From the NCBI GenBank assembly GCA_040882225.1, contig JBBEBR010000022.1:186001-250000 (forward strand): a stretch of 64,000 nt of DNA. The letters are read 5' to 3'. How positions within the stretch are numbered: the first letter of the stretch is position 1; every line of letters begins with the position of its first letter. Below, piece by piece: positions 26,878-36,106 of this stretch. The notes beneath the pieces were generated by a model. It was not told where the DNA came from and made no database searches. It worked only from the letters and a program-made list of their open reading frames with translations. The position numbers and the translations under genes were made by a program. The DNA comes from Gracilimonas sp040882225. GTDB taxonomy: Bacteria > Bacteroidota > Rhodothermia > Balneolales > Balneolaceae.

Positions 26878-28206
26878 CTATATCGCGCTTTTGTAAGCTT
26901 TTTCAAGAATATGCAAGCCTTCATCAAGATGTTCTTTTGTGATGGTAAGTGGTGGCCGGAATCGAACGGTGTTTGGACCGCAGGAAAGAATCATGAGTCC
27001 GTTTTCCACACATTCATTAATCACTTTATCCCTCAATTGGCCATTGGGCAAATCAATTGCACAGAAAAGGCCTTTTCCACGTGGGTTGGTGAAATGTTCG
27101 TGCTCGTCCGCAAAAGATTCCAGGCGATTAAGTAGGTAATTTCCCATTTCGGCTGCGTTTTCAACGAGATTGTCTTCTTCAATAACTTCCAGAATTCTGC
27201 CAAAGCGAACCATGTCCACCAAATTTCCTCCCCAGGTAGAATTTATTCTGGAGGAAACATGAAAGCAGTTGGTTTCAACATCATCAACTCTTGTGCTTGA
27301 TAGAAGTCCACATACCTGCGCTTTTTTCCCAAAGGCGAGAATATCCGGTTTTACATAATGTTCGTGCGCCCAAAATTTCCCTGTCATGCCAACACCAGTT
27401 TGCACTTCATCATATATAAGGAGTGCCTCGTGTTTGTCGGCTAAATCACGAAGTGCCTGATGAAATTCTAAGCGGAAATGCCGATCGCCGCCTTCACCCT
27501 GAATAGGTTCAATTAAAATGCAGGCAATGTCATCTTTATACAGTTCAAAGAAACGTTCTGCCTGAGCAAGCGCCATTTTTTCTTGCTCGGCTGTATTGGC
27601 AACATTTTCTTTTGTGGCGGGAAATGTCATTGCTGGGCTGATAATTCTCGGCCAGTCAAATTTTGGAAAATATTTCACCTTATTCGGGACAGTATTAGTT
27701 ACTGATAAAGTGTATCCAGTTCGCCCGTGAAAAGCTTTTTCGAAATGAAGCACCTTATGGCCCAACTCTTTGCGATAACCTTTTTGGAAGTTCTTTTGCA
27801 CTTTCCAGTCAAAGGCTACTTTCATCGCATTTTCAACAGCTAAAGCTCCGCCAGAAATAAAGAATGAATAGGGCATATAATCAGGAATTCCAACCCGATC
27901 GAAAGTATCCATGAACTTCGCCATGTCTTTTGTGTAGATGTCAGAATTGGATGGCTTATTAACAGCTACGCGTCCAAGAGTATTAATAAACTCATCATCT
28001 TTGGCGAGTTTAGGATGATTCATTCCCAAAGGATTGGAAGCAAAGAAAGTGAAAAAATCTAAATATCGTTTTCCAGAATTAGAATCATATAAATAAGCAC
28101 CTTCGCTCTCATCAAGATCAAGAACCATATCATACCCATCGGTAAGCATATGCTTGCTTAGAATTGAACGAACTTTATCTGGCGCAATGGTATTATTTTC
28201 TCGCAT
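26878..28206 (-). CDS. lat: L-lysine 6-transaminase
   Basis: A 442-residue class-III PLP aminotransferase that moves the epsilon-amino group of lysine to 2-oxoglutarate, forming allysine. It has the group's own features: LSKHMLTDGYDMVLDLDES near the N-terminus, LDFFTFFASNPLGMNHP (about 49-65), and the PLP lysine in ILAFGKKAQVCGLL (about 289-302), which distinguishes Lat from ornithine or GABA enzymes. Length is typical. It lies 87 bases after the rocD gene on the same strand; both remove terminal amino groups, which suggests a shared basic amino-acid breakdown operon. A partner dehydrogenase is not in the window. Confidence 0.9.
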   Translation of the reverse strand: MRENNTIAPDKVRSILSKHMLTDGYDMVLDLDESEGAYLYDSNSGKRYLDFFTFFASNPLGMNHPKLAKDDEFINTLGRVAVNKPSNSDIYTKDMAKFMDTFDRVGIPDYMPYSFFISGGALAVENAMKVAFDWKVQKNFQKGYRKELGHKVLHFEKAFHGRTGYTLSVTNTVPNKVKYFPKFDWPRIISPAMTFPATKENVANTAEQEKMALAQAERFFELYKDDIACILIEPIQGEGGDRHFRLEFHQALRDLADKHEALLIYDEVQTGVGMTGKFWAHEHYVKPDILAFGKKAQVCGLLSSTRVDDVETNCFHVSSRINSTWGGNLVDMVRFGRILEVIEEDNLVENAAEMGNYLLNRLESFADEHEHFTNPRGKGLFCAIDLPNGQLRDKVINECVENGLMILSCGPNTVRFRPPLTITKEHLDEGLHILEKAYKSAI

Positions 28207-28293
28207 ATTCCTTGGGTTTTTTTCTACTGTTGATTGGTATATGAAATTACCAAATAAGGCGGTTTAGCTCAATAGCATTTAAAGATCATAGGG

Positions 28294-29556
28294 CTATTTT
28301 TGGAATGGTGCGAGGGTTCTACGTATGATAGTTACACATTCTTCCAGCTGAGATTCAGTCATAACAAGCGGAGGAGCAAAACGGATGATATTACCGTGAG
28401 TGGGTTTTGCGAGCAGTCCGTTTTCTTTCAATGCAAGACAAAATCTCCATGCTGTGTCACTTTCCGAAGTATCATTTATAACAACGGCATTTAAGAGTCC
28501 TTTTCCTCTAACTTTGACAAACAAATCGAACTCATCAACTAAAGTTTCCATTTCTGAACGGAACTTCTTTCCAAGTTTTCTCGCGTTCTGAATCAGATGT
28601 TCATCTTTAACCACCTCTAAGGCAGCCATGGCTACCTTGCAAGCGATGGGATTTCCACCATAAGTAGAACCGTGTTGCCCTGGTTTGATTACCTCCATTA
28701 TTTCATCATCCGCTAAAACAGCAGAGACGGGATAGGAGCCACCTGAAAGAGCCTTCCCCAAAATAAGTATATCAGGTTTGGTATAGGAAGGTTGCCGCTC
28801 ACAATGTCCCTGACAAGAGCAATCGCCACAAACAGCAAGTAAGCTTCCGGTTCTGGCAATCCCGGTCTGAATTTCATCGGCTATAAAAAGAACATTTTCT
28901 TTTTTGCACAGCGACGCAGCTTCGCGAATGTATTCTTCATCTGGAACAACAACACCGGCTTCACCTTGAATTGGTTCAACCAGGAATCCGGCTATGTTCT
29001 CTTCTTGTAACGCTTTTTTGAGCGCAGCCAAATCATTGTAAGGAACTTTTATGAAGCCGGGGGTATAGGGGCCGAAGTTTTTCTTTGCATCAGGATCGTT
29101 AGAAAAAGAGATGACAGTAGTAGTGCGGCCATGGAAGTTGTTCTCACAAACAATAATTTGAGCCTTTTCTTCAGGGATATTCTTTTTCTCATAGGCCCAT
29201 TTTCTGCAAATTTTGATAGCGGTTTCTACACCTTCGGCTCCGGTATTCATCGGGAGGATTTTATCAAAACCAAAATAGTCCGTTATATACTTTTCATACT
29301 CGCCAAGCACATTATTATAGAAAGCCCGGGAAGTGAGGGAAAGAGTTTGTGCCTGTTCGGTAAGAGCCTTGGTAATTTGGGGATGGCTGTGACCCTGATT
29401 TACGGCAGAGTAAGCGGAGAGAAAATCGAAATATTTATTGCCTTCAGGATCCCACACATACACTCCCTCACCTTTTGAAAGTACAACGGGAAGGGGATGA
29501 TAATTATGAGCGCCATATTTATCTTCTAACTGAATAGCTTTATCTGTAGAAATCAT
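28294..29556 (-). CDS. rocD: Ornithine--oxo-acid transaminase
   Basis: A 420-residue class-III PLP aminotransferase converting ornithine to glutamate-5-semialdehyde. It begins with the usual YGAHNYHPLPVVLSKGEGV (about 14-32); cofactor and active-site motifs include NTGAEGVETAIK, FIADEIQTGIARTG and the PLP lysine in ILGKALSGGSYPVSA. An insertion after IARTG carries CGDCSCQGHC, four cysteines that could bind metal. Ends with APFQK. It would feed proline/glutamate metabolism. The upstream gap (29557-29689) is divergent with the tRNA gene. Confidence 0.93.
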   Translation of the reverse strand: MISTDKAIQLEDKYGAHNYHPLPVVLSKGEGVYVWDPEGNKYFDFLSAYSAVNQGHSHPQITKALTEQAQTLSLTSRAFYNNVLGEYEKYITDYFGFDKILPMNTGAEGVETAIKICRKWAYEKKNIPEEKAQIIVCENNFHGRTTTVISFSNDPDAKKNFGPYTPGFIKVPYNDLAALKKALQEENIAGFLVEPIQGEAGVVVPDEEYIREAASLCKKENVLFIADEIQTGIARTGSLLAVCGDCSCQGHCERQPSYTKPDILILGKALSGGSYPVSAVLADDEIMEVIKPGQHGSTYGGNPIACKVAMAALEVVKDEHLIQNARKLGKKFRSEMETLVDEFDLFVKVRGKGLLNAVVINDTSESDTAWRFCLALKENGLLAKPTHGNIIRFAPPLVMTESQLEECVTIIRRTLAPFQK

Positions 29557-29637
29557 GCCTTGTATTTAGAAATTTTGCAAAATGGAAATTACAAAAAGTA
29601 CCAATGAAAGATTTTATATATAAAGGTAATTTTATTC

Positions 29638-29668
29638 TTGAAGTCGACCCAAAAATAGTTGTATCTTG
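29638..29668 (+). promoter_or_regulatory. Possible Bacteroidota-type promoter of the tRNA gene
   Basis: A TTG at 29638-29640 and TATCTTG at 29662-29668 are spaced by 21 bases, close to the -33 TTG and -7 TAnnTTTG elements used by Bacteroidota. The tRNA begins 21 bases downstream of the second element. No transcription start is known. Confidence 0.35.
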
Positions 29669-29689
29669 AAGTCTTCAAACGAAACACAT

Positions 29690-29762
<73 letters not shown>

Positions 29763-29766
29763 CTAC

Positions 29767-29800
29767 AAGCCTTCTGAATAATTTTCAGAGGGCTTTTTTT
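29767..29800 (+). terminator. Rho-independent terminator of the tRNA gene
   Basis: The stem AAGCCTTCTGAA pairs with TTCAGAGGGCTT (one G-T pair) around a five-base loop, followed by a T run ending at 29800. It starts four bases after the mature tRNA end. Confidence 0.85.
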
Positions 29801-29812
29801 ATGTCTTGTTTT

Positions 29813-29885
29813 TGGGATGGGCTCATACCCGAAAGGTCACAGGTTCTGCCGTGGGCATCCCCTTGGGAGAATCTTGTTCCCGAAA
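29813..29885 (+). pseudogene. Degenerate partial copy of the initiator tRNA, interrupted by about 22 bases
   Basis: GGGCTCATACCCGAAAGGTC matches the anticodon arm and variable loop of the intact gene with a one-base deletion and a one-base insertion. ACAGGTTC then begins the T arm; about 22 bases (29846-29867 or so, beginning TGCCGTGGG) intervene; then GAATCTTGTTCCCG resumes the T-arm end and acceptor strand. The D arm and 5' acceptor are missing. This looks like a duplication or attachment-site scar of the gene 50 bases upstream. It cannot fold as a tRNA. Confidence 0.65.
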
Positions 29886-30064
29886 TTATAAGAAGGTTTT
29901 TTACTGGTTGATGGTCAGGTTTAACACCTGTACTTGCATTGCTGGGTGGTTTAATTATTCTCTTGATCCTACGAATAAATAATACTTGTATTAATTAAAG
30001 CTTCTTACAATATTATTGTACAATTTTTTACTTTTAAATAATCATTAAAACAAAAAAAACTACT

Positions 30065-33049
30065 ATGTTTAAAAAGCTACAAATGACATTAGTATTGGTA
30101 GTGATGGTGTCTGTGAGTGCATTTGCACAAACCAGAACAATAGTTGGTGTTGTTACAGACGCATCAACTGGCGAAACTCTCACTGGAGTATCCATTGCAG
30201 TTGATGGAACCCAACGAGGAACCTCAACCAATATAGACGGAGAATATTCGATCAGGGCCTCAAGCAATAATGTGCTTGTATTTTCATTTCTTGGTTTCTC
30301 TAAACAAGAAATCCCTGTCGGTAACCAAACAACTATAAATGTTGCACTCGATCAGGATATACAGAACCTTGACGAGGTGATTGTGACAGGTTACGGAGCG
30401 ATTGCACGAAGGCAAATCACAAGTTCTATAGGACAAGTGAGTAGTGACCAACTCGCAGATGTATCTATAACAACAGCCGACCAAGCTTTACAAGGAAGAG
30501 TGGCTGGAGTTCAGATTACTGGTACATCGGGTGTTTTAGGTGCTCCAACTAATATTCGTATTCGTGGAGCCTCTTCTATTTCTGCAAGTACAGTTCCATT
30601 AGTTGTAGTTGATGGGGTGCCAATAACAAATCCTGCTGGTACTGGCATTTCAGCTATCGGTTCAGGCTATGGTGGGCAAGGGATAAACCCTTTAATTAAT
30701 TTAAATCCTGCTGATATAGAATCTTATGAAGTTCTTAAAGATGCCTCTGCTTCTGCTATTTATGGATCCCGAGGATCTAACGGGGTAATTTTAATTACGA
30801 CGAAAAAAGGACGAAGTGGAAGTCAGAATGTTAGTGTAAATTATTATGGGGGTTTCACCAATGAAACTAACCGCTATGATATGATGAGCGGCCCTGAATT
30901 CGCAAAGATTTGGAACGACGCTTTAATGAACAGGTACGGTCAGATTGTCGGATTAGAAGTTCCTGAGGGCGATGATGCAGTATCCACTGATTGGGGTGAT
31001 ATTGTTGCTCATACAGGTTTTGTACAAGAAGGAAATGCAAGTGTGTCTGGTGGTAACGACGCAACTCAATATTATATATCTGGTACATTCAGAAGCGAAG
31101 AAGGTTATACTAAAAGAAATCAACTGGATAGATATGCTGCGCGAGTGCGTGTAGATCATTCTGTTAGTGATGATTTTAAAGTAGGTTTAAGTGTAACGCC
31201 TACAAGAACTGAAAACTTTCGAGTTGCTACAAGTAATGCGGTAGCGGCACCTTTTACATATAGCGCGTTGCATTTTCCAAATGTGGCTGCATATAATGAA
31301 GATGGAAGCATTAACTATGGTGTTGCTCCTAATGCTATTCAGGTATTTCCTGGCAACCCACTTGGAAACCAAGAGGGAACGGATTTTATCTCTACACTAC
31401 AACAAGTTGTAGCTTCAGCTAACGCGGAGTACCTTATTAATGACAACTTTATGTTCAATACAGATTTTACTGCTGATCTGTTTCAGCTTCAGGAAAGACA
31501 AAAGGTTGGAGGGCAAACCACAGATGGTTTTCCTGTTGGAGCAGCTTTTGCCTCTAATGATCAGTATTTGAACTACAATTTAAACGCTACAGTTACTTAC
31601 AAAAATAACTGGGAAGATAACAACCTTACTATACTGGCCGGTACTTCTCTGCAAAAATCTGAAAGAACAAACTTTAGTTCTTCAGGAAATACTTTCGCCA
31701 ATGATAAATTGAAAACCCTTAATTCTGCAGCCACTATAACAGGTGGAGGTGGTTCGGGTGCTTCATTTGCATTTCAAGGTTATTTATCTCGAATCAACTA
31801 TTCTTACAAAGATAGGTATCTCCTTACAGTTACCGGAAGATATGATGGGTCATCGAGATTTGGTGAAGAAAACCGATATGGGTTTTTCCCTGCGGCTTCT
31901 GCTGGTTGGATAGTGACTGATGAAGATTTTCTTCAATCAGACATCATTGATTTCCTAAAACTACGATCCAGTTATGGTATTACTGGGAATGCTGAAATCG
32001 GTAACTTCCCTTCTCTTGGTTTGATTGGTTTTGGAGGTGATTACAGTGGTTTGCCCGGTGGTAGTTTAAGCCAACTGGCAAACCCAGGGCTAAAATGGGA
32101 AAGAACCACTCAAGTTGATTTCGGCCTTGACTATGGCTTCCTTGGTAGTAGAATAAGAGGTGCTATAGCTTACTTCATTAAGGATACTGATGACTTGTTA
32201 TTGAACAAACCTGTTTCTTCCGTTAATGGATTTAGTACGTTCACAGATAATATAGGAGCGATCAAAAATTCTGGAATTGAGTTTGATCTAACGGCGGATA
32301 TTTTGCAGGGTTCTGTTAGTTGGACATCCAGCTTTAACATTTCTTCTATAGATAATGAAGTTATTTCTATCGTAGACGGGCAAGACCAAATTTTCGGTAA
32401 TAATATAGTAAGAGAAGGCGAACCATTAGGGGCTTTTTACTTAGTAAGATATGCCGGTGTTAATCGTGAGAATGGCAATGCCCAGTACCTCGATTTAGAT
32501 GGTAATCTTACTGATCAGTATTCTCTTTCAAACAGAGTGATTGCTGGCAGCCCTTTTCCTGACTATTTTGGAGGTTTCACTAATACTTTCGCTTATAAAG
32601 GCGTGGATTTAGGGATATTTTTTCAATATAGTTACGGTAATATGACGTACCGTGGTGACGGTGGATTTACCGATACAAATTTGAGTTCCCTTTTCAATCA
32701 ATCAACCCGACAAAACGATTATTGGTCTGAGGACAACCCAGATGCCGCTAATCCAGAACCTCGATTTTTGGTTAATAATGGAGCTAGCTCAAGTACCCGA
32801 TATTTAGAAGACGCGTCTTATTTAAGGCTCAAATCTCTCAGTCTCGGATACACTTTGCCAGTTAATCTTACCCAAGGATATACAGCAAGAATTTATGCTC
32901 AGGGTACTAACTTACTTACCTTCACAAAGGATAGTTTTAATGGATTGGATCCTGAAGCAGTAGGTGCTGGAAACATACAATCTGCGGATGTTTTCTTTCA
33001 ACCCCCGCAACAGAGAACGATCACCTTCGGTGTTAACCTCACATTTTAA
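30065..33049 (+). CDS. SusC/RagA-family TonB-linked outer-membrane protein (pair 1)
   Basis: A 994-residue TonB-dependent transporter. Signal peptide ends at SAFAQ (about residue 21). Residues about 24-100 form a carboxypeptidase-regulatory-like domain (IVGVVTDASTGETLTGVSI). The plug follows with the SusC signature DEVIVTGYG (about 99-107) and YEVLKDASASAIYGSRGSNG (about 221-240). The remaining 750 residues are barrel strands ending in TFGVNLTF with terminal Phe. It partners with the SusD-like lipoprotein 25 bases downstream to import a glycan or peptide. The substrate is unknown; no glycoside hydrolase or peptidase gene is adjacent. Confidence 0.94.
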   Translation: MFKKLQMTLVLVVMVSVSAFAQTRTIVGVVTDASTGETLTGVSIAVDGTQRGTSTNIDGEYSIRASSNNVLVFSFLGFSKQEIPVGNQTTINVALDQDIQNLDEVIVTGYGAIARRQITSSIGQVSSDQLADVSITTADQALQGRVAGVQITGTSGVLGAPTNIRIRGASSISASTVPLVVVDGVPITNPAGTGISAIGSGYGGQGINPLINLNPADIESYEVLKDASASAIYGSRGSNGVILITTKKGRSGSQNVSVNYYGGFTNETNRYDMMSGPEFAKIWNDALMNRYGQIVGLEVPEGDDAVSTDWGDIVAHTGFVQEGNASVSGGNDATQYYISGTFRSEEGYTKRNQLDRYAARVRVDHSVSDDFKVGLSVTPTRTENFRVATSNAVAAPFTYSALHFPNVAAYNEDGSINYGVAPNAIQVFPGNPLGNQEGTDFISTLQQVVASANAEYLINDNFMFNTDFTADLFQLQERQKVGGQTTDGFPVGAAFASNDQYLNYNLNATVTYKNNWEDNNLTILAGTSLQKSERTNFSSSGNTFANDKLKTLNSAATITGGGGSGASFAFQGYLSRINYSYKDRYLLTVTGRYDGSSRFGEENRYGFFPAASAGWIVTDEDFLQSDIIDFLKLRSSYGITGNAEIGNFPSLGLIGFGGDYSGLPGGSLSQLANPGLKWERTTQVDFGLDYGFLGSRIRGAIAYFIKDTDDLLLNKPVSSVNGFSTFTDNIGAIKNSGIEFDLTADILQGSVSWTSSFNISSIDNEVISIVDGQDQIFGNNIVREGEPLGAFYLVRYAGVNRENGNAQYLDLDGNLTDQYSLSNRVIAGSPFPDYFGGFTNTFAYKGVDLGIFFQYSYGNMTYRGDGGFTDTNLSSLFNQSTRQNDYWSEDNPDAANPEPRFLVNNGASSSTRYLEDASYLRLKSLSLGYTLPVNLTQGYTARIYAQGTNLLTFTKDSFNGLDPEAVGAGNIQSADVFFQPPQQRTITFGVNLTF

Positions 33050-33074
33050 TAAGCACTAATAAAAAATTAATACA

Positions 33075-34562
33075 ATGAAAAAATTAAAAATACTTTTAAT
33101 AGTACTTTTTACAGCAGGATTCGGTGCTTGTGATATCTTAGACGGGCCAGCACCTGAACAATCCTTAACATTGGAAGAAGTAATCACCAATGAAGATGGA
33201 TTACGAAATTTGCTTTCAGGTATGTTTAATACTTATCAGGATTCAGATCTTGGCGGTGCAAATTTCGCTATATTACCAGATATCATGTCTGGTGATGTTT
33301 CATGGACTGGAAGTTTCCCAAGCTATCAACAAGTTCACCAATTCAATCAAGACGCAGGAAACGGAGAAGTAAGTCAGTGGTGGTCAAATGCTTATACAGG
33401 CATAAATACTGCCAACTTAATAATAGAATCAGTTGGTGCTATTGACGACCCTACTTTTTCTACTGAAGACCAGAATGATATTTTAGGCCAAGCCTATTAT
33501 ATAAGAGGGGTTTTGTATTTTGAACTTACTCGAATGTTTGGCAAAAGATGGGGAGCCACAGCTGATAACTCTCACCCGGGAGTTCCAGTTAGAACAGCCC
33601 CTGTGAAAAGTGAACCTGACTTCGAAGATTTGCCAAGAGGAACTGTAGCCGATGGTTATACAAGAGCTATTGCTGATTTTGGTGAAGCAGCAAATCTTCT
33701 AACCTCTTCAGTTGCTACCTCTAATGACGGTTTTGCAACAGGAGCGGCAGCAAATGGATATCTCATGCGTATTGCTATGGCTCAACAAAGATTTGATGAC
33801 GCTGCTGTTATAGCTGAGCAAATACTTGGTGAGAGCTACTCATTAGAAGGAAACATTGCTAATGTTTATAGCGAGTCTTCTGCAGAAGTAATTGCCCGAG
33901 TTGTTCAATCGATTCAGGACAATAATGGAGTGAATGGATCCCTTTCCACTTTTTATGCTTCAACTTCATTAGGAGGCCGTGGTGATGCACAAGCTTCTCC
34001 GGCCTATCTTGCTGCGCTGGATGAAATAATCACGGATAGTCAGCAAACTAATCTTGATGCATTAGGCCACACGGCTGTTGATGATAGAGCTACTGTTTTA
34101 TTGTCTGGGAATGCGACACTCAAATATCCAGATGGCTTGAATACCGCTGATGATACAATCGTTTTGAGAGTGGCTGAAGTTATGCTAAGCCGAGCAGAAG
34201 CTCTTGCAGAGGATACAGGTTTGAATATAGAGTCTCTCAATTTGTTGAATGAAATTAGAACAAGATCTATCGATGTTGTTGATGCTAATGGAGTGCCTCA
34301 AGACGAGACAGTAATCGAATATACCTTAGCTGATTTTGCTACCGCTGAAGAACTAATTGATGCGATCCTTCTTGAAAGAAGAATCGAACTCGGTTTCGAA
34401 GGCGATCGATTTCATACTCTTGTTAGAAGAGGAATGGATATCACTTCAGCAAGTGGTATAAGTTCTACTGCTGAAGGTGACCGTATAGTTTTCCCTATTC
34501 CGCAGTCTGAAATTGATGCAAATACTGCGATTAGCGAGGCTGATCAGAATCCTGGTTACTAA
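33075..34562 (+). CDS. SusD/RagB-family surface lipoprotein (pair 1)
   Basis: A 495-residue nutrient-binding lipoprotein forming a lid on the SusC channel. Lipobox FGAC puts the lipidated Cys at residue 19. TPR-rich fold with QAYYIRGVLYFELTRMFG (about 143-160), a standard SusD phrase, and the C-terminal ERRIELGFEGDRFHTLVRRG (about 433-452), typical of the RagB/SusD family. It ends with IPQSEIDANTAISEADQNPGY, the usual ending motif. It follows the susC-like gene by 25 bases and is followed by a strong terminator. Confidence 0.94.
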   Translation: MKKLKILLIVLFTAGFGACDILDGPAPEQSLTLEEVITNEDGLRNLLSGMFNTYQDSDLGGANFAILPDIMSGDVSWTGSFPSYQQVHQFNQDAGNGEVSQWWSNAYTGINTANLIIESVGAIDDPTFSTEDQNDILGQAYYIRGVLYFELTRMFGKRWGATADNSHPGVPVRTAPVKSEPDFEDLPRGTVADGYTRAIADFGEAANLLTSSVATSNDGFATGAAANGYLMRIAMAQQRFDDAAVIAEQILGESYSLEGNIANVYSESSAEVIARVVQSIQDNNGVNGSLSTFYASTSLGGRGDAQASPAYLAALDEIITDSQQTNLDALGHTAVDDRATVLLSGNATLKYPDGLNTADDTIVLRVAEVMLSRAEALAEDTGLNIESLNLLNEIRTRSIDVVDANGVPQDETVIEYTLADFATAEELIDAILLERRIELGFEGDRFHTLVRRGMDITSASGISSTAEGDRIVFPIPQSEIDANTAISEADQNPGY

Positions 34563-34592
34563 GAAGAAATAAATAATTCAGAACATGTTTTA

Positions 34593-34624
34593 AAAGCCAT
34601 TGCTTAAATGCAATGGCTTTTTTT
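34593..34624 (+). terminator. Rho-independent terminator after SusCD pair 1
   Basis: Perfect 11-bp stem AAAGCCATTGC/GCAATGGCTTT with a six-base loop, followed by T residues. It lies about 30 bases after the stop of the SusD-like gene. Confidence 0.88.
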
Positions 34625-34814
34625 ATATTAGATTCATGATTCTGTAAAAGATATTCAACTTATCGAATGCTAATATTTTTGCTTTTGTATAAGTGTAAAA
34701 TCTGCACTTTCACAAAATTTTTAATACTCGCTGATTGAAGTGCTCTACTTCACTAAAACAAACAGCGATAGCAACAGGGCATCAGTAATAGAAATAAAAC
34801 AAAATATTTCATCA

Positions 34815-35495
34815 ATGATTAAAATTCTATATTTGGTAATAATTTTTTTCTCATTCAGTTCTTGTTTGTTTGAGACCAAAGAGCAAACTCTACCTAATAC
34901 ATTCATTCTTTCGCTAAATATTACAGGTTCAGGGTCCGATATTACAGACGGAACTGACACCTTATCAGTGATCTCAAATAAATTTTTTATTGACGGCTTA
35001 ATTCTTAAAAGAAATAATAAAGAAGATGTGCAATACGAAAATACAGAAATCGTGGCTTCCTATATTAATCTTTTGTCAGATGCAGACCAACAAATAGCTG
35101 GTGGTGATATTGATGGAGGAGTATACACTGGTATAAATTTATCTTTTGAACATCCAGATGAAGATAATGCTAATTTCAATGATTCAGATTTAACAATCAG
35201 AGATAATAATGGTGAGCTTGTTGAATCCTATTCTTTAGTAATTAATGGTGTTTATAATAGCAAAGCTTTCAAATTTAAGACTAATTTGGAATCCATAGCC
35301 AATTTTACATTTGATACTGAATTAACCTTGCCAAATTATAATTCTGGCCTTTTTGTAACTTTGTTTTCAGACACTGAATATTGGTTCAAAGATTCAAATA
35401 CTGGGGAGATATTAAATCCTGTCCACGATGAAGAACAGATATTTAATAATATCATGAATTCATTCCAAATTATATCGAGAGGAGTTGTTAGATAA
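34815..35495 (+). CDS. Lipoprotein of unknown function
   Basis: A 226-residue protein, not recognised. The leader MIKILYLVIIFFSFSSC gives a lipoprotein signal with Cys at 17. The mature part is acidic and beta-rich, with phrases such as GGDIDGGVYTGINLSFEHP (about 94-112) and LTLPNYNSGLFVTLF. This pattern, a leading strand then GVYTGI, resembles small surface-exposed beta-sandwich lipoproteins such as DUF4382-like families, but the match is only by general look. I chose the ATG at 34815 because it starts the signal; the frame is open from 34740. It lies 250 bases after SusCD pair 1, behind its terminator, so it is probably a separate unit. Confidence 0.7.
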   Translation: MIKILYLVIIFFSFSSCLFETKEQTLPNTFILSLNITGSGSDITDGTDTLSVISNKFFIDGLILKRNNKEDVQYENTEIVASYINLLSDADQQIAGGDIDGGVYTGINLSFEHPDEDNANFNDSDLTIRDNNGELVESYSLVINGVYNSKAFKFKTNLESIANFTFDTELTLPNYNSGLFVTLFSDTEYWFKDSNTGEILNPVHDEEQIFNNIMNSFQIISRGVVR

Positions 35496-36049
35496 TTTAA
35501 TTTAATAATGTTTAAGTAGCGAGTTTCTAAACTTATTATAATTATAAGACCATAATTAAGTGCAACTAACGTTAAACTTTTGAATGGCTAACCTATCTCA
35601 CAATGCAGAGTGGTGGATTACACTAAACTATGAAGTCGCTTGGCCTTCGTTTCGTGATTTTCCAGTACTAACTCGTGAAGCTTCAGTTCCCAATGTTTTT
35701 CAATCACCAAAAGTTGATTGAGGCCTTTCCTGGCACTGGCAACGATACAGTACAGTGACCGACCCAAGGCGAGTGACAAAAATAGCAACACATCAAGCCG
35801 TGACTTGTTTACGAAGGTTGGTCAGAAGGGTGCATACTGACTATTTTTACTTCGTCTTCTCTTTTAGTTTTTTCCATTGCTCGTTATCAAGGTAATTAAA
35901 TTAGGGTCAAGACATCTTAGAAATAAAATGTGTGCGGGCAATCTTCTTTTAGGATATAGCTTTCATATTCTTCAAGCCGCTCTTGGCTTCATACCAGTCA
36001 ATATAGATGTGAACTTGTAAATCGTTCTTTCAACATGGTTGGATAAAAA
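35496..36049. other. Gene-free stretch with remains of decayed frames
   Basis: About 0.55 kb between two convergent units. On the minus strand it carries two broken coding-like stretches: 35917-36029 (see separate entry) and a 57-codon frame at 35618-35791 with GTG start, rich in charged residues (ENHETKAKR). A third short frame ends in NEQWKKLKEKTK near 35827. None has a recognisable family. The region looks like eroded genes from an earlier insertion. Confidence 0.45.
35917..36029 (-). pseudogene. Fragment of an unidentified gene with a probable frameshift
   Basis: One minus-strand frame gives LQVHIYIDWYEA, and a one-base shift near the AAGAGC codons continues with QERLEEYESYILKEDC and a stop at 35917-35919. 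The combined sequence is coherent and protein-like (alternating charged and aromatic residues), while each frame alone is short. Upstream, a TGA closes the first frame at 36030-36032. I could not name the family; an IS3-type transposase end was considered and set aside. Confidence 0.4.
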
Positions 36050-36076
36050 AAAGGCTCCTCAAAATGAGGAGCCTTT
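36050..36076 (-). terminator. Rho-independent terminator of SusCD pair 2
   Basis: Perfect 12-bp stem read on the minus strand as AAAGGCTCCTCA and TGAGGAGCCTTT around a three-base loop, with a T run after it. It lies about 30 bases past the stop of the SusD-like gene. The same GGCTCC core is used after pair 3. Confidence 0.88.
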
Positions 36077-36106
36077 AATCAATCTAATAAAGAATGATGT
36101 GGTGTA

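Noticed and set aside
35618..35791. A 57-codon minus-strand frame with GTG start
   Set aside because: It has a charged, protein-like composition but no ribosome site, no recognised family and sits among decayed frames; not called as a gene.
35917..36029. End of an IS3-family transposase
   Set aside because: The phrase YIDWYEA looked similar to the IS3 ending, but a frameshift join to QERLEEYESY gives a more coherent non-IS3 sequence, and no terminal repeats or other transposase motifs are present.
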